8,940 nt of DNA from Fimbriimonadales bacterium (GTDB lineage Bacteria; Armatimonadota; Fimbriimonadia; Fimbriimonadales; ATM1), in NCBI GenBank assembly GCA_025922995.1, contig JAICGT010000027.1:1-8940 (forward strand). Reading direction: 5' to 3'. The translations under genes and the position numbers were made by a program. Below, one piece after another: positions 1 to 6,851 of the stretch (position 1 is its first letter; every line of letters starts with the position of its first letter). The notes beneath the pieces are model-generated. The model worked only from the letters and a program-made list of their open reading frames with translations, made no database searches and was not told where the DNA came from.

Positions 1-1
1 G

Positions 2-544
2 GTTCCGTTTCGTACTCGCTTATCGATTGGCGCAGAAAACAACCTTAAGCGTCTGCTGACGCGAGGGCGTCTCGCGGAAGACTTGCGACCGGAGCCTCAG
101 ACGATAGCGGGAGTTTACAACGACGCGCTCGACACCGCCGAGCAACAGGGATTTGAGGACGTCGCGGGATCGTTGCGTGGTGTTTACTCGCCGGAAGCCG
201 CGGCGCGAATGGCGGAGCCTGTGCTGAAGGTCCTGCGCGAAGTTGAAGTCCTCGTTACCGAGAAGACGATCGTCGGCGCCGAGATGGAAGCGGTGCCTCG
301 GGAAGACGGCAAGGGTGATTTCTACTCGATCCTCCTCGAAGTAGCCGAAGAGTCGCGAGACCGTCTTTGGCAGTACACCTACAAACATCCGGCATCACAA
401 CTCCTGCTCGTTTCGAACGGCGTCGCCATCGCTGCACCCGTCGTGAGGCACGAGATAAAGTATTCTACGGTTGAGATTACGGGCATCGCCGAGCAAGAGC
501 TCGCCGAGGAAGCCCTCGCCTTTATCGAGGCGGCCTCGAAATAA
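2..544 (+). CDS. SecD P1-head-like protein, 3' end only
   Basis: The frame is open from the window edge, so the N-terminus is missing and 180 residues are visible. The last ~90 residues match the layout of the SecD periplasmic P1 head. A strand beginning around GKGDFYSILLEV is followed by a helix (EESRDRLWQYTYKHP), then LLLVSNGVAIAAPVV, which corresponds to the SecD pattern 'laivlDGkvisAPvi'. EITGIAEQELAEEALAFI then corresponds to 'qIsGnfTleEAkdLA'. The protein ends directly after this motif, so the six-helix membrane part of a real SecD is absent; it is at most a free-standing head-like domain, unless the missing N-terminus carries an anchor. It lies 5 nt before the first lipoprotein gene and is probably co-transcribed with it. 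The SecD relation is inferred from motif order only. An internal TTG at 83 could be taken as a start, but coding clearly continues upstream of it. Confidence 0.55.
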   Translation, partial: VPFRTRLSIGAENNLKRLLTRGRLAEDLRPEPQTIAGVYNDALDTAEQQGFEDVAGSLRGVYSPEAAARMAEPVLKVLREVEVLVTEKTIVGAEMEAVPREDGKGDFYSILLEVAEESRDRLWQYTYKHPASQLLLVSNGVAIAAPVVRHEIKYSTVEITGIAEQELAEEALAFIEAASK

Positions 545-549
545 ACTCT

Positions 550-1254
550 ATGAAAGCACTACCACTTGTAATCGCCGGGTGCGCAGTCATCATCGGTTGC
601 AGCCCTGACGTCGCACCCAACGACCCTGCCACGGCAGTCAAGGTAACGACGAACTCTCTGGAGAAGCCAACAGACCTCTTGCCGCTGACGACCGGCAACG
701 CCTGGACGTACGATGTTAACACGACCTTCACGTCGAAGGAAGGCACGCAGTCGGTAACGCAAGCGCCGACCTTGAAGGTGACCGGCCGAAACGGCCAAAA
801 GGCTACAGTAGCGTTTATCACTGACAATGAGGTTCGCTCGAACCTGGTATTCCAAGTGTCAGCGAACGGCGTGTCGCAGGTTAGCGTTGGGAACGTTGGC
901 AAGCCAGCTAACACATTTAGTCCGCCCACTCCAATGTTTCAATGGCCAATGAAACCTGAACAGGAGACGAAATGGAGCGGAAAAGGATACCGAGCAGGTG
1001 TTGGTGACGTTGGGCCGATGACATCGACGCTGACATACAAGGGCGAGGCCGAGGTCGATACCGCCGCAGGCCGATTCATGGCTCATCGATTCGACTCTGT
1101 CCAGCGGTACAAAGTGAATTCTAAGGAATACGGCGCATCGATCTCGACGTGGTTTGTACCGAAGGTCGGTATTGTCAGAACGGTCGAAATCGTAGTGACG
1201 CCTGAGGCCAGACGTGAGACCGTAATGAAACTGAAAAGCTACACGGTGAAGTAA
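550..1254 (+). CDS. Exported lipoprotein, paralog 1 of 4
   Basis: This is a 234-residue protein. A short hydrophobic leader ends in the lipobox VIIGC (Cys17), so it is a predicted outer- or inner-membrane lipoprotein. A Ser/Thr/Pro-rich linker runs to about residue 41. The module shared by the four neighbouring genes follows: PLTTGNAWTYDV (45-56), a central Trp142 in ETKWSGKG, an AAGRF segment, and WFVPKVGIVRTV (201-212). It has no catalytic motif that I recognise. The likely fold is a beta-rich, lipocalin- or LolA-like envelope domain, which is a guess. The ATG is 5 nt after the upstream stop with no clear Shine-Dalgarno. Function is unknown; the position between a SecD-like gene and a foldase gene points to envelope work. 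Confidence 0.85.
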   Translation: MKALPLVIAGCAVIIGCSPDVAPNDPATAVKVTTNSLEKPTDLLPLTTGNAWTYDVNTTFTSKEGTQSVTQAPTLKVTGRNGQKATVAFITDNEVRSNLVFQVSANGVSQVSVGNVGKPANTFSPPTPMFQWPMKPEQETKWSGKGYRAGVGDVGPMTSTLTYKGEAEVDTAAGRFMAHRFDSVQRYKVNSKEYGASISTWFVPKVGIVRTVEIVVTPEARRETVMKLKSYTVK

Positions 1255-1256
1255 CC

Positions 1257-1964
1257 ATGAGAATCAACGTTAGCTTAAGTTTGTTAGCCTTCGCGCTGCT
1301 TGCGGGGTGTTCGGCCAAGAACGCCGGGCCCGAGCCTGTTGCATCGACAACGCCTCCGCCGCTTGTTGAGAAAGCCGGCCTCGGCATTCCCGAAGATCTG
1401 GTGCACGACGGACTCGAGGCAATGGGCTATCCGTTCGACAAGTCTATCACCTATGATGTCACCGGGTTTCCGGCAGACTCGAGTTCCACGCAAACTATGA
1501 CGGCAACCTTCGAGGCAAAGGGCGACGGGCAGAACGTGCTTACGTTCAATTATGCCGGAGACCCAAGTACGCTACCGTCGGAAAGCTACGCACTGGAAAC
1601 CGACGGGGTTTATGGCATTGCGGCGGGGGGAGACGAGATTTCGCCGAGAGTCAAGGCGATGCCTGCGACGTTAACCATCGGCGACAAGTGGCCGAGCAAG
1701 GGGAGCTTGCAGAACGGCAACGTCGTAATGGACACGACGGTCAAAATCGTCGGCAGACAGCAGGTGACTGTGAAGGCAGGCGAATACGACGCGCTCGTTT
1801 TGATCGAAACCGGCACGATTAAGATCGGCGGGAACGCTCCGACGAAAGTCGAAGGCAAAAGTTGGTACGTCGACGGCATCGGAGCCGTGAAGCGGACGAT
1901 TAGCCAAACCGATTCGACGGGCAAGACGTCGAACCTTACGATGGAGGCGGTTTCTATCAAGTAA
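1257..1964 (+). CDS. Exported lipoprotein, paralog 2 of 4
   Basis: This is a 235-residue protein with a classical lipoprotein signal: two charged residues (Arg2 and an Asn), a hydrophobic core, then LLAGC with Cys18 as the acylated residue. A Pro/Thr-rich linker follows. The module is recognisable but diverged. YPFDKSITYDV stands where paralog 1 has PLTTGNAWTYDV, so the Trp is lost. IGDKWPSKG holds the central Trp145, KAGEYDALVLIETG follows, and WYVDGIGAVKRT lies at 203-214. The start is 2 nt after the stop of paralog 1, which implies translational coupling; GGTGA about 8 nt upstream is a weak ribosome site. No enzymatic motif is seen. It is certainly a gene and its function is unknown. Confidence 0.87.
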   Translation: MRINVSLSLLAFALLAGCSAKNAGPEPVASTTPPPLVEKAGLGIPEDLVHDGLEAMGYPFDKSITYDVTGFPADSSSTQTMTATFEAKGDGQNVLTFNYAGDPSTLPSESYALETDGVYGIAAGGDEISPRVKAMPATLTIGDKWPSKGSLQNGNVVMDTTVKIVGRQQVTVKAGEYDALVLIETGTIKIGGNAPTKVEGKSWYVDGIGAVKRTISQTDSTGKTSNLTMEAVSIK

Positions 1965-1979
1965 TCGCCAGGCCCAATC

Positions 1980-2603
1980 ATGACAACATTACTGACCGCA
2001 GCGTTATCACTCGCGACTCAAAGCGCGCCGTTCTTCCCCTTGGAAAGCGGGCAGACATGGGAGTATCTGATCTCTGTGACGAACTCGGTTGTGCGGGTGA
2101 GGCAGGTGCAAAAGACATTACCGGTTCAGCAGTACGAGGGCGCCCCATCCATCCCTCTGGAGATCTATCTGGACGGCAAAATCGACGCCACGGGCTACTA
2201 CCGCGTCGTCGACGGCTTCGTGTGCCTCGTTGGAGTATCCGGACCGACCCGGTTGCCCGACCCGGTAAAGCTCTTGCCGGTAGATCCGAAGAAAGGACAG
2301 AAGTGGGCCTTCGAGGGCCGATCCATGATGATGGGTATGGTTCTCCCTTCCAAGACCGAAAGCAGGGTGACCGAGGATAAGGAAGCGGAAGTTTTCGGTA
2401 AGAAGGTGCGCACGATAACGATTGAAACTAAGTCGACGATGGGTGAGGGTGACCAAGCGTTTACCTCGGAATCGAAGGACGTTTATGCCGAAGGTATCGG
2501 GCTCGTCACCCGCCGTCAGGAGTCCTGGCCCGGCAAGAACTCGAAGAGATCGAGCGTAGCCCTAACAACGTTGATGCGGCACGACAAGGCCGGCGGTTCG
2601 TGA
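1980..2603 (+). CDS. Exported protein without lipobox, paralog 3 of 4
   Basis: This is a 207-residue protein. The N-terminus MTTLLTAALSLATQSA is short and hydrophobic and looks like a signal peptide cleaved near Ala16, but it has no Cys, unlike its three paralogs. The mature protein would therefore be soluble, or the start may be misplaced. The module is the clearest of the four: FFPLESGQTWEYLI (Trp27), KKGQKWAFEG (Trp109), FGKKVRTITIETKS, and YAEGIGLVTRRQ (169-180). The ATG follows the upstream stop by 15 nt, with AGG 7 nt before it. The 3' end overlaps the next start in the tetranucleotide GTGA. The C-terminal tail is basic and Ser-rich. Confidence 0.83.
   Translation: MTTLLTAALSLATQSAPFFPLESGQTWEYLISVTNSVVRVRQVQKTLPVQQYEGAPSIPLEIYLDGKIDATGYYRVVDGFVCLVGVSGPTRLPDPVKLLPVDPKKGQKWAFEGRSMMMGMVLPSKTESRVTEDKEAEVFGKKVRTITIETKSTMGEGDQAFTSESKDVYAEGIGLVTRRQESWPGKNSKRSSVALTTLMRHDKAGGS
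2600..2603 (+). promoter_or_regulatory. GTGA stop/start overlap, translational coupling
   Basis: The GTG start of paralog 4 shares three bases with the TGA stop of paralog 3. Such overlaps normally let a terminating ribosome restart. The overlap also fixes the start choice for the downstream gene, because the signal peptide begins exactly there. Confidence 0.7.
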
Positions 2604-3184
2604 AGCCGGTGCTGATAACACTTTTGGCTGCGTCCGTGGCGGGCTGCGTCACGGGCAGCAGCGTGGACTTCGATAAGATCGAGCGCACGCAAGACTTTTT
2701 TCCTGCCACCTTCGAAATGCCGGTAACGCTAAGGCTGGCAAACGTTGCCATCGAAGCCGACGCGAAAATGACCGTCGACGGCACGACGCGAACCATAAAG
2801 ATCGTCAAGGACGGAGTGCCGATCGAAGAAGAGGTCTACGTCGTGACGACCGACCAAGTCGCTGTAAAGAGCATGGGCACGGGTGAGACATTCGACCCTC
2901 CGCTACCGCTGATCAAATTTCCGATGAGTGTCGGAGACGCCTTTGACTGGGAAGGGAAAATCGTGTTCGCCGGCCATGAGCTCGCGGGCAAGGCTAAGGC
3001 CGTGACGAGCCGTGACACGCCGGATCTCGCGACAGGGCCCCGAGAAACACTGAAAGTAGCCGTCCAGTTGGAAATCAGCGATGGCTCGCCAAAACCTGCG
3101 ATACGTAAACTCGATTACTGGTTCGCCGAAGGCGTCGGCCCGATCCGACGCGACTACGGAAATCAGGTGCGCACCCCGCGCTAA
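2600..3184 (+). CDS. Exported lipoprotein, paralog 4 of 4
   Basis: This is a 194-residue protein read from a GTG start that overlaps the previous stop (GTGA). The GTG start is chosen because it places a complete lipoprotein signal at the N-terminus, LLAASVAGC with Cys16. The module is the most diverged of the set. The N-terminal G..W.Y is reduced to FFPATFEMPVTLRL, the centre is SVGDAFDWEGKI (Trp117), and the C-terminus WFAEGVGPIRRD (174-185) is well kept. The protein stops soon after this motif. No active-site pattern is visible. Coupled translation with paralog 3 suggests that the two are needed in similar amounts. Confidence 0.82.
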   Translation: MKPVLITLLAASVAGCVTGSSVDFDKIERTQDFFPATFEMPVTLRLANVAIEADAKMTVDGTTRTIKIVKDGVPIEEEVYVVTTDQVAVKSMGTGETFDPPLPLIKFPMSVGDAFDWEGKIVFAGHELAGKAKAVTSRDTPDLATGPRETLKVAVQLEISDGSPKPAIRKLDYWFAEGVGPIRRDYGNQVRTPR

Positions 3185-3195
3185 TTTACACAACA

Positions 3196-4008
3196 ATGAA
3201 CATCCTACTTCCGCTTGCCCTCGCTGCTGCCATCGCGCCCAACCAAGTCCCCCAGGGCGACCACGCGGTCGCTACCGTGGACGGCGTTGCGATCAAAGCC
3301 AAAGACGTCGATCAAGCGTTATGGGACTGGTATTCCTCTGACGTGATCGAGGAACTGATTTTCAACCAGGTCGTTACCGGGGCGTTGAAAAAGCAGGGCC
3401 TGACATTGAACCAGAAAGATGCGGACGCATTTCTGAACCTACTTCTAAGCGAAGCCAAGCAAGGCATCCCACCTGGAGCCGACGTTGAAGTCGAGCTGAA
3501 AAAGCAAGGGCTGCCTAAGAGTAGGCTCGCCGCAAGGGCGGCCACCGAGATCGGCCTGCGACAGCTTACAGAGGCTCGTTTCAAGCCGGACAAGTTTCGA
3601 AAGATCGCGTGGCTCCTGATCAATCCTCAGGGAGCCGAAGCAGCTGCGAAAGCCGCAGCGCGAATGAACGCCGAACAGGCACTCAAGAGGCTTGAGACCG
3701 AGCCATGGTCAGCCGTCGTAAAAGCGAGCCACGACACGAATTCGGCTCTGCGCGACGGTGAGATCGGCTGGTTCGATCTTGCTGAATTGCCCAAGGATGT
3801 CAGCGACGCGCTCCAGCCGCTGACGGCCGGACAGCATACGGATGTTGTCGAATCGCAGGGCGTATTCGCAATTTATCACGTAATGGCGGTCGGACCGCCG
3901 TCAAACGAAGAAATCGATACCGTTAAGGCTCAGTTCGTTGCGCGAAGCCTCGGCAAGACTTTTCAAGGCATCAAGGAATTGGCGAAGATCGAGCGGCGCG
4001 AAGAGTGA
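3196..4008 (+). CDS. Periplasmic parvulin-type peptidyl-prolyl isomerase (SurA/PrsA-like)
   Basis: This is a 270-residue exported foldase that would act on secreted or outer-membrane proteins. A short leader (LLPLALAAAIA) is followed by VATVDGVAIKAKDVDQAL, the usual first motif of SurA/PrsA N-domains, then a long helical region to about residue 130. The PpiC rotamase domain spans ~135-233: strand KIAWLLI (136-142), helix-rich insert, SHDTNSALRDGEIGWF (Gly191-Trp192), LQPLTAGQHTDVVESQGVFAIYHVMAV (His228 in the last strand). The conserved His of the first strand (usual pattern ASHILI) is absent here, so isomerase activity may be weak and chaperone activity dominant. The start is 12 nt after the lipoprotein stop with no Shine-Dalgarno. 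It is the last gene of the operon. Confidence 0.85.
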   Translation: MNILLPLALAAAIAPNQVPQGDHAVATVDGVAIKAKDVDQALWDWYSSDVIEELIFNQVVTGALKKQGLTLNQKDADAFLNLLLSEAKQGIPPGADVEVELKKQGLPKSRLAARAATEIGLRQLTEARFKPDKFRKIAWLLINPQGAEAAAKAAARMNAEQALKRLETEPWSAVVKASHDTNSALRDGEIGWFDLAELPKDVSDALQPLTAGQHTDVVESQGVFAIYHVMAVGPPSNEEIDTVKAQFVARSLGKTFQGIKELAKIERREE

Positions 4009-4120
4009 CCGGAGTAAGGAGTGGAGCCAGAATGGGGTCTTCGCCGGCGTCGAGTTTGTTCTGACTGGTTTTTGCTCATCTTTTCGGCCTTAACAAATGA
4101 ATAGCGGAGCGGTCACCGAT

Positions 4121-4215
4121 AGCCGGAATGCGAATGCGAGACATCCATCAATACTTATGTCACGAGACGGGCGAAGGTAAGCCATTTTTTGGCGGGCCGA
4201 CAGCCGAAATGCGAA
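4121..4215. repeat. Diverged direct repeat AGCCGRAATGCGAA
   Basis: AGCCGGAATGCGAA at 4121-4134 recurs as AGCCGAAATGCGAA at 4202-4215 with one mismatch. The second copy runs into the 7-mer array. The first copy may be the eroded end of a related array. Confidence 0.55.
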
Positions 4216-4232
4216 ATCCGAAATCCGAAATA
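4205..4232. repeat. Tandem 7-mer repeat CGAAATN x4
   Basis: Four head-to-tail units read CGAAATG, CGAAATC, CGAAATC and CGAAATA. In translation such runs give NPKSEIR on one strand and ISDFGFRIS on the other. From general familiarity, these are peptides often seen in spurious ORFs of Verrucomicrobiota/Planctomycetota-type genomes, where related words are scattered between genes. Confidence 0.8.
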
Positions 4233-4608
4233 CGGTTCGAGCACGATACACACGTCGGCGAGGTCTGGGGGATCTTTCGGAGTTTCGCGCAAAGATGGTA
4301 TGGAGAATAAGTCAAGCGTTTTTTGGTTCTTCCTACCAAGCGGTACCGCGTTTCATCACACCAACGACGCGGACGAGTTGCCGGCGCAAGAGCGCAGCGG
4401 TCGCTGTTTGATGGCTTGTTCCTTACGCCTTGGATCACCGCATTGACAGCTGTGAAGCTGCCGCACGTCCAAGCGGGGTTGATAGCGTTTGGCACCACAA
4501 ACCCGATCCCACCCGCACAACCGTGCCACGCCGTATCCTAAAGTCTCACTCGGGCCACTCAGCCGGCCAGCCGCACCCGGAGTAGTCACAGGTCAAGGGG
4601 ACGGGATC

Positions 4609-6390
4609 CTATGGGGAACGCACGATTTCGCGAATGTTGGACTTCCAGCGCTGGGTATATTCGGCCTCTCCGCTTATCTGCAGGTCTATTTCGTGAGTGA
4701 GGAATGCTTGCCAGGCGACGCTTATTAACAGGGCTATCATCGAGAGAAGAACGGCGAATGGCATTGAACGCAGCAGTCTTTTAGAGGCTTCAAATACTTC
4801 GCAACGGAACCACAGGGAGACCCCGAAAATTGCGAACAGCGCGACCGTTGCAAAATGCATGGCGCGATCCAGGAATGGCTCCGGTATCGATCCGGTGACA
4901 GCCAAGCCGGCTGCAGCAACGGCGAGCGCTGGGAATATCCAGCCCTTGTCGATCCGCCACTTCCATGCGCGAGCATATAAGGGCAAGCAGATCGAGTAAG
5001 CTACCGCCGGAACAAGGTAGTTCTCCGATCCTTCAGTGATCGCTAAAAAGCTGAAAGCGCAAATCGTTGTGAATAAGCCGGCCGCTAGAGAAACCCAGCG
5101 CGGTTTTTCATTGAACGACAGGACAAACGCAAGTACGTAACACGTGGCGACAAAGAACATCGGTGAGGAGATGTATCCCTCCGAAACGGCTGCGGCGGCC
5201 GAAGCAACGATGGCGATCATCGCAGGAATTCCAATCGGGGGCACTGTAAGTGACTTGAGCCTTCTAATTGGCAACAGGACAATACCGAAGACTGCAATTC
5301 CGACCACCGCTTCTAAAATCAAGAGAGTCGTTACGACGGCATTATCATAAAACGTGTACGTGATATCTAGCGCTTCATGCCAGCTATCGCCAAAGAATTC
5401 GGTAAAGATGGACCCGTCAAAAAAGGAGCGCCCGGGTTCCGAGCCGTAAAACGCCGAAAGTTCGTAGTCAAGTTTGAAACCCGACCGACGCAAGCTATCC
5501 TGAAAGCGCACTAATTCACGAAAAATGTCGCCTTGGTTTGGAGAACGACCAAGTGTGCTTCTCAGCGATGTGTAGCTCGGCACGATGGAAGATTGCAGGC
5601 TCCGGGTAATCGCTTCCAATTCGCCACTTGTTTGTGCGCCTGCCGCCGACTTGGCGAGGCAATTGAGTAGCAAGCCGCGAATCTCGATTGCACCGGCCCC
5701 GCTCGACTTCGCCAGTCGCGCAGCAAAACGGTTCAATTCGTCGAGGTGTATCGAATCGCTGAACACAGGTCGGACGCGGTATAGCAAGCCACTCTGCTGT
5801 GCGGCGTAAAGTGAATAGCTCTCGTGCCAGTAGTCATTGTAATTAGGAAGGCTTAGAGCTTGGCGCAACGCCGAGATCGCCGCAGGGCGGTCCTCCAAAT
5901 ACTCCAAGGCGACCGCCTTTGCCAGAGGAAAGAAGGCATTCTCCTCATCTTGGGACTCTGCTTGCTCGATGATCGGTACCAAGCTTTTCAGCTTTGACAT
6001 AGCCGCTTCGTATTTACGGATCCTCTCCGGGCTCGCGTCCGGTTCTAGCGGCAAGCCCTTAAATTGCAGAATTTTGCCAATGTAGAGCGACCTAATTCGG
6101 AGATCATAGGGATGTCTGTTAACGAAGGATTCGTCATAGGCGGCATTGTCATTTGAGAACATCTCGATCAACGCTCCATCCGCGCCAATCGCCTCGCTGG
6201 GCTGCTCGACCGGGCCCCAGGTACCCGCATCATAGGGCCCGTTGTCGGAGTACGACCAACCGCCGAAGTGAACCGATACGGATTCGAGGAGGGCGGTTCG
6301 GGTCAGCGGAATTACAAGAATCGCTATTAGCAAGCAGCCTGCAGCGATCAGTGCTGCCTTCCCCCCGGATCCTGCAAGCCACCCACGCAT
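4609..6390 (-). CDS. Nine-helix membrane protein with large helical exported domain
   Basis: The protein is 593 residues from the preferred ATG at 6390. Helix 1 spans about 12-29. An exported region of about 315 residues follows. Its N-terminal part is Gly/Asp/Tyr-rich (FGGWSYSDNGPYDAGTWG). Its middle contains TPR-like helix pairs around 149-190, including AKAVALEYLEDRPAAISALRQAL with the alternating small/large pattern of a TPR. From about 350 to 563 there are roughly eight closely spaced hydrophobic helices, then a short polar tail. An in-frame ATG at 6507 would add 39 Arg/Pro-rich residues. The 6390 start is preferred because it leaves a normal signal anchor, but neither site has a Shine-Dalgarno. 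I do not recognise the family; the layout resembles membrane scaffolds or polysaccharide- or envelope-related proteins with soluble TPR domains. It has no close co-directional neighbour. Confidence 0.75.
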   Translation of the reverse strand: MRGWLAGSGGKAALIAAGCLLIAILVIPLTRTALLESVSVHFGGWSYSDNGPYDAGTWGPVEQPSEAIGADGALIEMFSNDNAAYDESFVNRHPYDLRIRSLYIGKILQFKGLPLEPDASPERIRKYEAAMSKLKSLVPIIEQAESQDEENAFFPLAKAVALEYLEDRPAAISALRQALSLPNYNDYWHESYSLYAAQQSGLLYRVRPVFSDSIHLDELNRFAARLAKSSGAGAIEIRGLLLNCLAKSAAGAQTSGELEAITRSLQSSIVPSYTSLRSTLGRSPNQGDIFRELVRFQDSLRRSGFKLDYELSAFYGSEPGRSFFDGSIFTEFFGDSWHEALDITYTFYDNAVVTTLLILEAVVGIAVFGIVLLPIRRLKSLTVPPIGIPAMIAIVASAAAAVSEGYISSPMFFVATCYVLAFVLSFNEKPRWVSLAAGLFTTICAFSFLAITEGSENYLVPAVAYSICLPLYARAWKWRIDKGWIFPALAVAAAGLAVTGSIPEPFLDRAMHFATVALFAIFGVSLWFRCEVFEASKRLLRSMPFAVLLSMIALLISVAWQAFLTHEIDLQISGEAEYTQRWKSNIREIVRSP

Positions 6391-6622
6391 AACGTTACGA
6401 CGGGTTGGTACGGTGAGTCGTTGGCGCTGTTTGCCCCGGTGCACAGCGCTGCAAGGGGATCGAGGCTGTTTACGCTCCGCCGCGGTAGGCGCCCACGAAA
6501 GTCGCATCCGACTTTAACGTCACATCGAAATAGCCATCGGGCTTCATCGGCACACACCATATCGTGAGGTTGCCGCAAGGGCCCTAGGGCATTCACAATT
6601 CATGTCATTTCTCTTTCTACTT

Positions 6623-6675
6623 AGCCGGGATTTTTTTCTCATATCACTTCGCTCACTTTCCCGGCTGCACCGGGA
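6623..6675 (+). promoter_or_regulatory. Two mutually exclusive hairpins in PEP-CTERM leader
   Basis: AGCCGGGA (6623-6630) pairs perfectly with TCCCGGCT (6659-6666) across a 28-nt loop. TCCCGG (6659-6664) also pairs perfectly with CCGGGA (6670-6675) across the 5-nt loop CTGCA. Both cannot form at once because they share the same strand segment, a layout typical of RNA switches. Whether this region is transcribed is not known. Confidence 0.35.
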
Positions 6676-6727
6676 GCGTGGGTCTGCTTCTAACTACTAA
6701 GTCAACTCAGGGCCTGAAAGTAAACCA

Positions 6728-6748
6728 AAACCGTCACTTCGCCGGTTT
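6728..6748 (+). promoter_or_regulatory. Hairpin AAACCG/CGGTTT
   Basis: A 6-bp perfect stem encloses the 9-nt loop TCACTTCGC. The same 9-mer occurs at 6644-6652, inside the loop of the upstream long-range stem. Confidence 0.3.
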
Positions 6749-6790
6749 CGCCTACCGAACTTTGGCCGGAAAAGTGATTGCGTTCGGCAC

Positions 6791-6805
6791 CGGGACATGC
6801 TCCCG
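6791..6805 (+). promoter_or_regulatory. Hairpin CGGGA/TCCCG
   Basis: A 5-bp stem with loop CATGC. Its left arm belongs to GCACCGGGA (6787-6795), an exact repeat of 6667-6675, so it may be a second copy of the upstream structural element. Confidence 0.3.
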
Positions 6806-6851
6806 CCAAGCGGCACTTACTCGGCTCGACAGCGGGGGGCAATATCCCGGA

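Larger units (their letters stand above)
4009..4608. other. Gene-free convergent spacer with repeats
   Basis: About 600 bp lie between the 3' ends of the foldase gene and the convergent membrane-protein gene. Three overlapping frames are open in 4160-4590, but their peptides are rich in Arg, Pro, Cys and Trp, have no ribosome sites and no recognisable domain, so I do not call genes. The stretch contains the 7-mer tandem repeat at 4205-4232 and a diverged partial copy at 4121-4134. It also holds a small stem, CAGCT/AGCTG with loop GTGA, at 4447-4460. No clear terminator with a T-run is seen for either flanking gene. It could be a decayed gene or an intergenic repeat element. Confidence 0.5.

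Noticed and set aside
20..388. Minus-strand open frame opposite the SecD-like gene
   Set aside because: It is Arg-rich, with no domain and no ribosome site, and is the shadow of a clearly coding plus-strand frame.
4160..4498. Minus-strand 112-codon frame in the convergent spacer
   Set aside because: It runs through the 7-mer repeat (ISDFGFRIS), has a Cys/Trp/Arg-rich composition and no start signal, and other frames are equally open.
4323..4541. Plus-strand 72-codon frame in the spacer
   Set aside because: No ribosome site and no recognisable motif; probably chance openness in GC-rich DNA, though a decayed gene cannot be excluded.
6391..6507. N-terminal extension of the membrane protein from ATG 6507
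   Set aside because: The added 39 residues are Arg/Pro-rich without a hydrophobic leader; the ATG at 6390 yields a normal signal anchor. The longer form remains possible.
6786..6800. Possible sigma-54 promoter (GGCAC...TGC)
   Set aside because: The GG and GC elements are 11 nt apart instead of 10, so it does not fit the -24/-12 spacing.
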